Shown here one piece after another: positions 50,327 through 60,999 of a stretch of DNA of 64,000 nucleotides. The position numbers and the translations under genes are program-made. Source of the DNA: Paroedura picta. Lineage: Eukaryota > Chordata > Lepidosauria > Squamata > Gekkonidae. The stretch is taken from contig NC_135386.1 of the NCBI RefSeq assembly GCF_049243985.1, forward strand, positions 19,064,202 through 19,128,201, in the 5' to 3' direction. Each line of letters starts with the position of its first letter. Position 1 is the first letter of the stretch. Under the pieces are notes generated by a model. That model had not been told where the DNA came from, did no database searches, and saw nothing but the letters and a program-made list of their open reading frames with translations.

Positions 50327-51651
50327 ATGAGCCCCTCGGACCTCGCCCGCCTCCTCGATGCCGCCGACTTCGCCGCCCGCAAACACAAGGCCCAGCGCCG
50401 CAAGGACCCCGAGGGCACTCCCTACATCAACCACCCCATCGGTGAGCCCGGCCCCGGGTAGTGGAGTGGGGCGAGGGATGCCCGGCCCCTACTCTCCCCC
50501 CGCCGCTCACCCCTCCCTTCGTCCCCCCTCCCCCCAGGTGTGGCCTGGATCTTGGCCCAGGAAGCCGGAGTCACCGACCTGGTCGTGCTGCAGGTAAGCG
50601 GGTGCAAACGGGGAGCAACTGTGGGCCCCCTCCCCTTGGCGAAGGAAGGGTCCACCCCAGTTCTCCCCGCCCGCAGGCTGCGCTCCTGCACGACACCGTG
50701 GAGGACACCGACACCTCCCTGGAGGAGATCGAGGCGCGCTTCGGGCCAGAGGTCGGGCGCATCGTGGAGGAGGTGACTGACGACAAGGCCTTGCCCAAAG
50801 CCCAGCGCAAGCGGCTCCAGGTGGAGCGGGCCGCACTCAAGAGCCCCGCCGCCAAGCTAGTGATGCTGGCCGACAAGCTCTACAACTTGCGCGACCTCGA
50901 CCGCTGCGCCCCCCAAGGTGAACTCTTCTGCACCTGCCTGGGTTGCCAGATCATTTCCTACTGGAATGTCCATTAAACGCCGCAATTCATTACTTCAGTG
51001 CCCTACATCTCTAGGACTCTGGTCGGGATGTTATATGTTTAAGCAGCATAAGAACTGCAAAGGAAATAAACACGTGGAACCTCTACAGAAACTCTAGCCA
51101 CACGCAGCGTGCTCACATCGCCACTGCTCTCGAGGCAACGGGGATTGTACTGTGTGCAGCGGCATGATCCGGTGGCAAAGGGTCACGGGGGCTGGCCGGA
51201 GCGGCCTCGTTTAGCATTTATGGGAGAGAGCCCCAGGCGTGCAGCACGCGGGAATTAGGCTTGGGGCAGAAAGAGGCTGGGAGATCCGGGGCTCCAAGTC
51301 AGGGAGGCCGGCTACTTATTCTGCTGAGCACAGGACGACCCCCCCCCCTCCCCTCTCTCTCTCTCGTGGGTTGTGCGGCCAGAGCCCCTCGGGAGCAAGA
51401 AGCAACGGAGGCGACGCGAGGCTGCGTGGGGTGGCTGGAGGGGGTCTCTGACGGGCGGCCCTCCTTCCTCTCTTTCTCCCCCCGCAGGGTGGTCGGCGGA
51501 GCGGGTCCACGAGTACTTCCAGTGGGCCTCGGAGGTGGCGCGGAGCCTGCGCGGGACCCACGCGGCGCTGGAGGAGGAGCTGCGGCGGCTGCTCGAAGCA
51601 AGAGGCCTCCCGGCCTGGCCCCGCCGCTCCGACGCCGCGGACTCCACGTGA
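50327..51651 (+). CDS. HDDC3: HDDC3 (MESH1), HD-domain hydrolase, 4 exons, 191 aa
   Basis: Exons: 50327-50441, 50538-50593, 50677-50917, 51488-51651; GT-AG, in phase. Human HDDC3 has 179 residues and aligns throughout. The SpoT-like HD domain keeps all expected metal ligands: His36 (YINHPIG), His62-Asp63 ([10 protein letters not shown]) and Asp123 ([11 protein letters not shown]), one position later than human H35, H61, D62 and D122. The family hydrolyses (p)ppGpp in vitro and is described as a cytosolic NADPH phosphatase in animals. The C-terminal helical segment from exon 4 ([20 protein letters not shown]) is extended by a Pro/Arg-rich tail ending DAADST. VPS33B begins 192 bp downstream in the same direction, an adjacency not seen in human. 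Confidence 0.96.
51065..51070 (+). terminator. Possible intronic poly(A) signal in HDDC3 intron 3
   Basis: AATAAA lies 148 bp into intron 3. Read-through past the weak donor CAAG|GTGAAC at 50917 adds 19 codons after the split Gly codon, to a stop at 50974-50976, before this hexamer. The metal ligands would be kept and the C-terminal helices lost. Confidence 0.3.
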
Positions 51652-51843
51652 CTCAGCCTGCGGCTCTCAATAAAGCGTTTTCAGGACGTCCCTGCTCGGC
51701 CTCCGTCTTTTGCGGGCGGGTGGGGGGGAGGGCCGGCGGAAGCCGCTAGGCCGCGCTGCCATGGCACCGCCCACTTCCGAGCGCCGCGGGGTCGCGCCCG
51801 CCTCTGCTTCCGGGGCAGCCGGAGTTCCTCGCCCGGCTCGGGG
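51652..51843 (+). promoter_or_regulatory. Compact VPS33B promoter overlapping the HDDC3 3' end
   Basis: These 192 bp must hold the HDDC3 cleavage site and the VPS33B promoter. The stretch is CpG-rich with GGGCGGGTGGGG near 51713 and no TATA box. Confidence 0.5.
51669..51674 (+). terminator. HDDC3 poly(A) signal AATAAA
   Basis: The hexamer lies only 17 bp after the HDDC3 stop codon, giving a very short 3'UTR. It sits 170 bp upstream of the VPS33B start codon. Confidence 0.8.
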
Positions 51844-54800
51844 ATGTCGTCCCCCGGACACCGCGACGCGCCGGAGCTGCCGGACTTCGGCCTCCTGAAG
51901 CGCCTGGCGCGGGACCAGCTCGTCTACCTCCTGGAGCAGGTGCGGGGGTGGCGGTGGCGGAAGGAGGGATGGCCGGGCGGGGGTCGCGGGGGTCCCTGCC
52001 TCTGACGCGGCCTCTCTCCTCCCCCCGCCTGCAGCTGCCCGGGAAGAAGGACCTCTTCATCGAGGCCGACCTGATGAGCCCGCTCGACCGCATCGCCAAC
52101 GTCTCCCTCCTCAAGGTGCGCCCCACCCCCAAAACTGGCTGGCTGGCTGGCAGGCCGGGGGAAGGGGTGGGCGTCCCCTGCGGCTGCCGGGCATCGCTCA
52201 CTCGGCCGCCTCCCCCCTCCTCTCCCCGAGCAGCAGCACGAAGTGGACAAGCTCTACCGCGTGGAAAACAAGCCGGCCCACAGCGCCTGCGACCAGTGAG
52301 TGAGCCCTCCAAGCAGGGGAGAGAGGGAGAGGGGAAGGAGCCCCCTTTCCCACCCACCTCTCTTCTTCTCCCAAGGTTGTGCTTCTTAGTCCGGCCACGC
52401 ATCAGGAGCGTGAAATATGTGGCAGGTGAGTGTCCCACCGGTGCGCTGGTGTTATTCAGTGGTTTCACTCCGGGTGGAGAAGGGGACATCATCACAGAAA
52501 ACAAAACACCTCCTCAAAGGCCCCAAACTTTTTACCACTTTCTCTGTGACAAGCAGCTGAGAGAGTGTTGCTTGGTGGCTCTCTGGAGGGGGGACGGGGG
52601 ACCTAATGTCTTATAGGTCCCTTTCACTGTGTAAGACAAGTGGGAGGGAAGGTGGAACCAGCTGGAGAGGCAGCCTGGCCTGGCGTGTCTGTGCACCTCT
52701 CTTGACCCACATCTTTTCCAGACATTGTTAATGCTGATAAGGCTGCTGGAAGGACCCGCAAGTACAAGATTATCTTCAGCCCTCAGAAGGTGAGCCTGTT
52801 TTGGGTTAGAAACGGTTACCAGCTGTCTTTAGAGAGGTTTGCTCAAGCAGTGAAAGCAGGACCATCAGAGTTATGAAGTTATCGCTATTAAACCGGGTAA
52901 GAGCTGTCTGGCCCAGAACTGGAGCTTATGCAGCTGGCCTTCAGGCTAAGCAAACCAAGGAAATGGCTGTTGAAAATATGGGCAGTCTGGCAGGGCAGGA
53001 TAGGAACAGATTTGCCTTTTGCAAGTCAGATGGGGGGCCTGGTTGTGGCCACGTCTCTCCTGGAATAGAGCTCCTGTCTTTCTCCAAGAACTTGTGATAG
53101 TTCTGGTCTAGGTCTGACTGGGTACCCAGTGTCAAAGGGTGGGGCCTGCAAGAGGCCTGTGCAGGGGGTCAGCTAAGACCACACAGGAGAGTTTGATCGC
53201 TGGTTCCATCCCTTGCAGTTCTACACATGTGAGATGGTCCTAGAGGAAGAGGGGATCTACGGGGGTAAGTCTGGAGAGAGAGCCCTGAGTGAATGGAGGG
53301 CTCTGGGGAGACTTTTACCGAGGATCAAAGCAGTGGGGAGACAATGTTGCACCTTTGATGCCGTGGGGGTTGGCCTGCCTTACCCCTCCCTGCCCTTCTC
53401 CCTCACCAGATGTGACCTGGGATGAGTGGTCCTTTTACCTGCTGCCTTTGGATGATGACATCATCAGCATGGAGCTACCTGAGTTCTTCCGTGACTACTT
53501 CCTGGTCAGTCTTTTGTGCTCCCTTCCCCTGTGGCCATTTTCCCCCGGCGGCTGAGCCATTGCAGAAGCAGGAGGCTTCTCAGAGATGCTCTTGGAGGTC
53601 CAGCTGTGGGTTGCTGAGGATCCGCTTTTGAGACAAGGGATTTGCACTGTGAACCTTCCAGGTGAGGGGCACAGGGTGGCAGCCCCTGAATCTGAAGCTG
53701 CTGCTTGTTGTGCTTCTATCCTTGCAGGAAGGGAACCAGTGCTGGCTCAGCACCGTAGCCCAGGCTTTGCAGCTGATGAGCTCTCTCTTTGGACCATTTA
53801 CCAGGACCTACGGAATTGGCCGGTGCGCCAAGGTATGATCTGGCAGAATGTTGAGGTCTGGGGAAAGGTGCATATATAGGAGAGCCACCTGCCAGATTAA
53901 GGGCAGCTGAGAGATGCAGAGACGGGATTTTGGACTGACTGACTGCCTTTTTGGTGTGGTCACTTTAGAGGTGGGGCAAGTGAGGCAGTTGAGCCGCAAA
54001 GGGAGCAGAGGCAGGATTGCTGCCTGCCTTCTAGCCCTATTTGCTGTGGGTTGTGGTCAGAGGACCCTGGCCTTGAGCTGATGGTCAGGGTGTGGTCTTC
54101 TCCCAGATGGTCCACGAAATCTCACGTGAGATAGCAGAGGAGAGCGAAGGAGACAGTCTGGGCCGGAAGCCAGAGATTGGTCAGGTGTTCCTCATGGACA
54201 GAGGTAGGGCTTCAGGGGCCAGTTGGGCAGCTGGCCTGGGGTCTAGAGGTTGGGGTCTTGGCTACAGCTCTCTCCAGCACACACCTGCATTTTCAGGAGA
54301 TGGGCTGCCCCTTTTCCCCATGCACGTTGTAAATTAAGAGGCACATAAGGGCGCATTCCCTTTGTCTGCGAAGCGGGGGGGCAGCCCCATTCTGGATCCC
54401 CTTTACCCCAAGACCAATCCCTTGTCCTGTTCATAACGCATCAGAGTGTTTGGACTGGAGAATGGGAAGCCAGATATGAGCTACAGAGGAGGAGGAAGGG
54501 AGGGCTGAGTGCAGCTGGCCTCTTTTGGAGCAGGCCTTGAGCACCAGGGCTGGCCATTTCCAAGAGAGCCATCCTCATGCTGGGTGAAGCAAGCACGCTG
54601 GCTTCATTGAGCTGAAACTGCAATACTGAGATGCTTGAAGGATGTGGCCTGGGACTGGGCTCATAGTCACCAATTTCTCATTGTGCAGAGCAGAAAGATC
54701 CTTGAGGTTTGGGCTGTAGCTTCAAGGTCTGGGGCAGGGGGTTCCCTGGGACTGCGGTGCCTTCTTCTGTGGGGTCCTGATGGAGGCTGCGGGTGTTGGG

Positions 54801-57800
54801 GGACCCACCACATATGCTGTCTTTGCAGATGTGGATTATGTCACAGCCCTCTGCTCTCAGGTTGTGTATGAAGGCCTGGTGGATGACACCTTCCGTATCA
54901 AGTGTGGTGAGTTTCCCAGCCCTTGTGGTGGCCCTCCCACCTACCTGCCGGTCTCTCCGGGGCCAGCTGGAAGGAACACTCAGCAGCTGATAGGATCAGT
55001 CAGGCAGAGTGGGTGCAGCCTGGCTCATTTTGTATTCTCTGTAGGAAGTGTGGATTTTGGCCCAGACATCACCTCCTCTGATCGGAGCATCAAAGTCCTG
55101 CTGAATGCCCAGGATAAGGTTAGTCCGCCTGTGGCTGTGTGCCATACACACACACACACCAGCAAAGAAGCTTGGCTAGAAAGTTGAAGGCTTTCTAAGA
55201 GCCCAGACAGCCGCCTGGTGATGACAGCCCCCCCCCCCCAAAAAAAAAGCTGCAGCTTTCTGAGCCAGGGTGAGTCTTGAGGGTCAGGTGGGAATTTGGA
55301 TCCCTATGGCAAGTCTACTGTGGAAGGCCTGGGTGTCTAATCAACACACTTTCATTCCTTTTATATACTCGGTTCATAGAAGGAACAAAGAGGGAGCCCA
55401 GGGGTCAAGTTTGATTCCGGATGGGGATTATCAGAGGTGCCCCTGCTGGGCCCCCATTCGTGATCCTCCTGCTTCAGACCCCCCACAGCTGCCTACCTGA
55501 ATCTCCTCTATCTTCCCAGTGCGGGGCCCCAGAGTGGCTTATTGCCTTCTCCTGCTAGCCACTCTGACCTCCCGGCCCTCTGGGAGATGGGTGGGAGGTT
55601 GCGTCTGGGCGACTGGCTCCAGGTCCCTGTCTGGCCACTAACTGGCTCCCATGTGTCCCTGCAGGTGTTCAGCAAGATCCGCAATGAGCACTTCTCCAGC
55701 GTTTTTGGCTTCCTGAGCCAAAAGGCACGGAACTTGCAGGCCCAGTACGATGTGAGCTGTCGGTCGTGGGAGGGTGAGGGGGCTGATGGACGAGGGGAAA
55801 GGGGAGCTGCCCTGCCCTGACCTGACCAGTTGTGTGATGCGTTCTCACCCTGCAGAGGCGGCGGGGGATGGATATCAAGCAGATGAAGAACTTCGTGTCC
55901 CAAGAGCTGAAGGGCTTGAAGCAAGAGCATCGCTTGCTGAGCCTGCGTAGGTCCCCCCCTCCTCCTTGGACTGCTGTTTATTTGGGGATGCATTTAGGGG
56001 GGTGGGTGGGGATCAAGGCGTTTGCAGACCTTGCTGCACAGCCCTTGTCATGCCTGCAGATATTGGTGCCTGTGAGTCCATCATGAAGAAGAAAACCAAA
56101 CAAGATTTCCAGGAGCTGCTTAAGACCGAGCATGGTAAGCACGGCTCCTGAACACGCCCTCACTTCCTTCCTGCCTTCACCACTTGTGTTCAGGCAGGCT
56201 AAATTCGTGGCATCTGATGCCAGACCTGAGTGCTTGTGGCATGGCTGCTGGCAGCTCATTCTTGACTGGGTCTTTTCTGACGGTGGGGAATGTGCCTATT
56301 TTCCAGGGTCTCTCAGGACTTTGTGGCATTCCTATTTGCTGTGAGGCTGCCCCTAACCCTATCTGGCAGATTTTGTACTTAGTTGAACACGCAGGAAACT
56401 GACAAGGGTCTGTTTTGGAACTGCCCCACAACTCTTTAAGGCAGCCCCAGATACCAAAAGCAGTCATTCTCCTGGGGAACGGGAAGAGTATTGCAGAGGT
56501 TCTGCAGGTTTCCTGCTTCTCTGGTGTGGGGAGCAGCCCGAGGGCACTTTCTGGCCTCTTCAGGAGGGGACGCCTGCCATCCTCCACCTTGCTTGTGTTC
56601 CCGGTAGTGTTGCTGGCAGGCAGATGGGCAGGGTGCCTTACCTTGGCCCCTGGCTTGAGTCTGGCTCCACACCTCTGGAGGGGCCAGAAGCTGCTGGGGC
56701 AGGGAGGCCTTTTCAGGGCCTGATGGCAGGCGGCCCCAGCTCTGAACTCAGTTCCCCCCTGCAGCACTGCTGGAAGGCTTTGATGTCCGGGAGAGCATCA
56801 GCTTCATAGAGGAGCACATTGACCGGCAGGTGAGAGCAGGCTGGCAGGAGGGTTGTGCATGGGGAAGGTGCTTGGAGGCTGAGTAGTCCACTGATCCCCC
56901 CGTTTCCTGCTGTTGGGCAGGTCTCCCCCTTCGAGAGCCTGCGCCTGCTGTGCCTGTTGTCCATCACAGAGAATGGTAGGTGGCATTTAGTGGGGTTGGG
57001 GCGCCGGGGGGCGGGGAGGGAGCTCATCCAAGGTCCACGCTGCGCTTTGACCTCTCTGCCTGTGTGTGGCTGCTCTAGGACTGACCCCCAAGGACTACCG
57101 CTCCCTCAAGACTCAGTACCTGCAGGTGAGGGAGGGACCTAGAGGCAGGGGGCAGTGAGGGTCTGGGCATGGTACCCTCTTGAGGGGCCACGATCCTTGT
57201 AGGGTCCGCTGCAAGCTGCCCTTCCTCTGGTGCTTGATCCTGCTTGGAGGCATGCCTGCATTCTGTTCTCTGCCCTCCCCGCCAGAGCTACGGACCGGAG
57301 CACTTGCTGACCTTCCACAACCTGAAGCGCATGGGGCTGCTGATGGAGCAGGTCGCCGGGGAGGCCCTGACGGCCGTGGAAAGCAAAGTCAGCAAGCTGG
57401 TGACTGATCGAGCTGCAGGTGAGGGGGGGGGGAGGCAAGAAGGAGAGCAGAAAGGCAGATGCCCCCTGCAAGAGGTGAGGCCACGCCGGAGGGGCCTGCT
57501 GCCTGCCTCGGGTTCTGACTCCCGCCCTCCGGCTGTTGTCTTGCAGGCCGGCTCTCAGACGCCTTCAGTTCTCTGGCCAGGAAGAGCAATTTCCGAGCCA
57601 TCAGCAAGAAGCTGGGGCTGGTGGGTATGTGGGGCCCAGGGTAAGAGGGTCCTGAAGGGATCGGGCAGTGTGGAAGGAGGCTCCTTATCTCCTCTAGATC
57701 CCGCGCATGGCTGGAGAGTACGACTTGAAAGCGCCCCGAGACATGGCCTACGTCTTCAGCGGAGCCTACACCCCACTGAGCTGCAAGATGGTTGAGCAGG

Positions 57801-59041
57801 TGCCTGCCAGAAGCGCTCTGGGGCCGGTCTGCTTCCTGCCATTGGGGGAGGCCCCAATGCCTGGGGAGCACCCACCACCTAATTCCTGCACCTCTGCCTC
57901 TTAGGTGCTGGAGCGGAAGAGCTGGCAGGGCCTGGAGGAGGCCGTGCGCCTGCTGAGTGGGAATGAGTTCCTGGCCATAGGCAAGTGTCTTGCTGCTCCC
58001 TTTGTCAGTGTGGCCCTGATTCAGCCCCCCAGCCCCGTCGTTGCAGAGCCCCCACCCAAGAAAGGCTGCCCAGGGTATCAAATTGCTTTTGACATTCATA
58101 GGACTCCATTTAATACAATTTAATCACCTAGACATTCCATACTAAATTAAGAAACTAGCTCTAAATGCATAAAAGATCAGTTTCAGCTCCAGCCTGGAAT
58201 GTAGTGTCATGCAGGAATCCGGATGCTTCAGCATTTCCCCTGCTTCGGATCAGAAAGAGAACTTGAGCAGTCTGCCTCAGAGGCAGATGACATTGCGCTT
58301 CATAGCTCCGGCTTGTGTCCCCTCGTATCGAAGTGTCAGCAAGACCCCTGTGGAGCCCCAAAGGACAGTCCCCAGAGCCCCCCTGAAGCGAGGGTCTCGG
58401 GCCCTCCATGAGAAGTGCTTGCCGCTTCCTTGGTTTCGCTTTTGCGTGTCCCGTTCAATGCCTCCCTTCCTCCAGACACAGCAGCAGAGGATAATCCCTG
58501 GGACTCGCAGCGCATCGTCCTCGCTGTCTTCTTAGGAGGCTGCACCTTCTCTGAAATCTCTGCGCTCCGTTTCCTGGGCAAGGAAAGAGGTATTAAGTGA
58601 AGCGGGGAGGGGGCAGGGTGGTTTGCAAATTTTGCAGATTTCATTTGCCGGTGCCCAAAACCATTGAAACTACCTGGCCTGTTCACGGCGGCCTCTGGGA
58701 GGGCCTGGTGTCTCCAACCAGATACTTGTCGTGCTGTGTTTATAGTAACATTTAATTTTTTTACCTGCCCTTCCACTATTGCTCAGGGTGTGTGACAACC
58801 TTCATAAAACATTGTACAATAAGTTAAAACAGTAGTTCATCTAAAACATCACTTAACTAGGTGCCCCCAGCTAATTTGCCTGATGCGGGTGGGGGTGGTT
58901 GCATCTGGAACTATTCTTCGTCTCTGAATTGCTCTTCCCTCCCCTTCCGTGCTCCTTCCAGGGCTCCGGTTTGTGTTCCTGACCACAGCCATCACCAACA
59001 GTGCACGGTTGCTGGAATCCATGGTAGAGACCCGGACGTGA
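51844..59041 (+). CDS. VPS33B: VPS33B, Sec1/Munc18-family trafficking protein, 23 exons, 616 aa
   Basis: Exons: 51844-51939, 52035-52115, 52234-52295, 52376-52425, 52722-52789, 53219-53264, 53410-53504, 53728-53832, 54107-54203, 54829-54906, 55045-55118, 55665-55751, 55856-55946, 56060-56134, 56765-56829, 56921-56975, 57079-57125, 57286-57418, 57547-57620, 57698-57799, 57905-57980, 58476-58589, 58962-59041. The 1851 nt give 616 residues (human 617). Introns are GT-AG except intron 21, which has a GC donor (ATAG|GCAAGT). The protein is collinear with human VPS33B from [20 protein letters not shown] to [20 protein letters not shown]. As an SM protein it pairs with VIPAS39 (CHEVI complex) and controls SNARE-dependent fusion for late endosomes, alpha-granules and apical sorting. 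The least conserved part is the segment after [12 protein letters not shown] and the last dozen residues. Confidence 0.97.
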
Positions 59042-59248
59042 GGGGGAGTAGGATGCTGGTCTGTTCTCCCTCCCTGCTGGTCCCCCACCTGGACAAAGGG
59101 CTTTTCAGGGTGGAGACCCCTTGCCTTGTCATCCTGCGATGAGTGGCTGCCTCCAGCCTGCCTCTCTTGCCCCCGGCTTCAGCTTCCCAGCAGCTGGCTG
59201 AGGGAGAGCAGGTTTGTGATCGAGTCTTTTGCTTTGCCTTGCCGTCAG

Positions 59249-59254
59249 AATAAA
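59249..59254 (+). terminator. VPS33B poly(A) signal AATAAA
   Basis: AATAAA in GTCAGAATAAACCATGC, 207 bp past the stop, followed by GT-rich GTGTCGCTCGTGCTCTTTGG. Confidence 0.8.
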
Positions 59255-60732
59255 CCATGCTCAGGCGTGTCGCTCGTGCTCTTTGGTGTGATCTTGTCTT
59301 GGGGGAGGGGAATCTGGGGAATTGGGGCTAAGAAGCTGCCTTTCCCGGGGCCAGTGTCTATGCAGAAGAGGCTTCTCAGCTCTGGGCCTGGGGTGGGAGG
59401 GAAGGAGGGAGGGAGTCCTGGCTGCTGCGACGTGAAGGCACCCTAAGTCTCTCTACGAGCCCCAGAAAGGGGTGGGTGGGGCTGCCTTCCTGGATTCAGA
59501 GATTCTTACGGGGCCCATGAGACGGTTGGCCCGTTCTGCACCAAGCCAGGGCCAGTGAGAGAGGCCGGGCAGAGACAGGTAGCTTTTCTCCAGGCCCTTT
59601 CTGGCTCCCTGTGATGGAAGGTGGAGAGTGGGATTCCCCTGGAGGGCCACAAAGGATCCTCCTGCCCTGCTCATGAGGTTGACCTGGGGTGGGGGTGGCA
59701 GGAGGCAGAATAACAGGGCCGGTTTCAAGATCTGCCATCTGTGGCTGCCTTGCCCCCAGCCCTGCTGTGTCCAAGCAGTTGAAAGCTGTGGTGTAGCCTC
59801 CCCTGTCTTGGGATGAACCAGTCTCAAGTGCTGGTTCAGGAGAAGTGGAATGCTTGGATTAATTTTTTTTTCAGATGTAGCTAGAGAGCAGGTAGAAAAA
59901 GTTGTCACTTACCATTGGCTGCAGCCTGTTCTCCTTTTATAGGCCCTCCCCCACCACCCAAAGAAATCTGGGGCAATGAACCAGAATACAGTTTCTCTGC
60001 CCTTCCCTAGCTGCAGCCTGACTACAGGTGCTCCCCACACAAACACATACAGAATGTCCCGTTATGGGTCGGTATTGCGATATCACGGGGAGAAGGGGGT
60101 CTGCTCTCCACTGGCAGGCTGCCTCGTCATTTATCCTCAGCACTTGGGCACCCGGTCCACACAGCGCCCCTCCACAAAATCTCTTGGTCCAGATGCAGGT
60201 AGGGATTAGCCCCTCCTTTGTGAGCTCACAGCTGTGCATCCATGGCCAGATGTGGAGCCCTGAAAGAATGCCAAGGGGGAGCCTAGCAGCAGCAGTGGGT
60301 CAAGCCTACCCACCCCCCTGCTCCACACAGAGAAGCCTCTGCTTGCTCTCCTGCCATCAGAAGGAGAGGTAGAAGGAGCCCGGGCACAAAAGAAACACAG
60401 AGGGAAGGTCAAAAGTCTTAAATGCTCTTCAATGTAACAAAAGAGGCTTTCCCAGGCAACACAAACGGGGATGCCTGTTTTTCCTACGCTGTCAAAATGC
60501 CCCGGCCCTTGTACCAGGAGTCCGCTGAGAAGCCAGACCCATTTCTCCAGTACCCCCAGTGAAAAGCAGCAGGCAGCAGGGGATGGGGACGACCCTGGAG
60601 AGGACAAGAGTGATTTGGACAGAGGGCAGCTAGAAGGGTAGGTGGGATGGGGGGGGGGGGGGACGACCAAAATAGTTCTCCAAGGAGTGGGGAGGGGGGG
60701 GACTAAAGGCCCTTCCAGTGCGCCCCACTCAC
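59255..60732. other. Intergenic region right of VPS33B
   Basis: I see no exon of a known gene here. I looked for PRC1, the next gene in human in the same direction, and for MHC alpha-2, alpha-3 or transmembrane exons to accompany the MHC-like exon at 60733-60981, and found none. A G14 run lies at 60649-60662. Confidence 0.5.
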
Positions 60733-60981
60733 CCTGGCTGTTGTGGTGGTAACTCCAGAGACTCACACGGAAGAAGAGCTCCCAGTTCCAGGAGAGGTGG
60801 GTCTGCCAGTCCCAGCAATGAGGGTCCTCGGCCAACTCAATCCAGGGGATCTGAATAGTACTGCACAAAGCGCTGGTTCGTCCAAGTAGCCTGCCATGAC
60901 AAACTCAGAGTATGGGTCGGTGGGCTGCACCTGAGCAACACCGGGGTCCCGCCTCCTGGCCTCTCCACGACCTCGAGGCGC
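60733..60981 (-). pseudogene. Solitary MHC class I alpha-1-domain-like exon, frameshifted
   Basis: On the minus strand one frame reads QPTDPYSEFVMAGYLDE. The next frame gives TNQRFVQYYSDPLD, and the third IQIPWIELAEDPHCWDWQTH followed by FFRVSLWSYHHNSQ. In order these follow the MHC class I alpha-1 pattern: 'FVxVGYVDDQxFVQYDSD', 'PRxxWIEKxEDPxYWxxxTQ', 'FRVNLxxLRxxYNQS'. The segment is bounded by an acceptor-like CTCTTGCAG (ending 60982) and a donor CAGG|GTGAGT at 60733. The 249-bp length is close to the usual 260-270 bp alpha-1 exon. Two frame changes (around 60880 and 60860) make it non-coding as it stands. No signal-peptide, alpha-2 or alpha-3 exon was found nearby. MHC class I genes present peptides to T cells; this copy looks like a relic. 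Confidence 0.68.
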
Positions 60982-60999
60982 CTGCAAGAGGGAGCCGCG

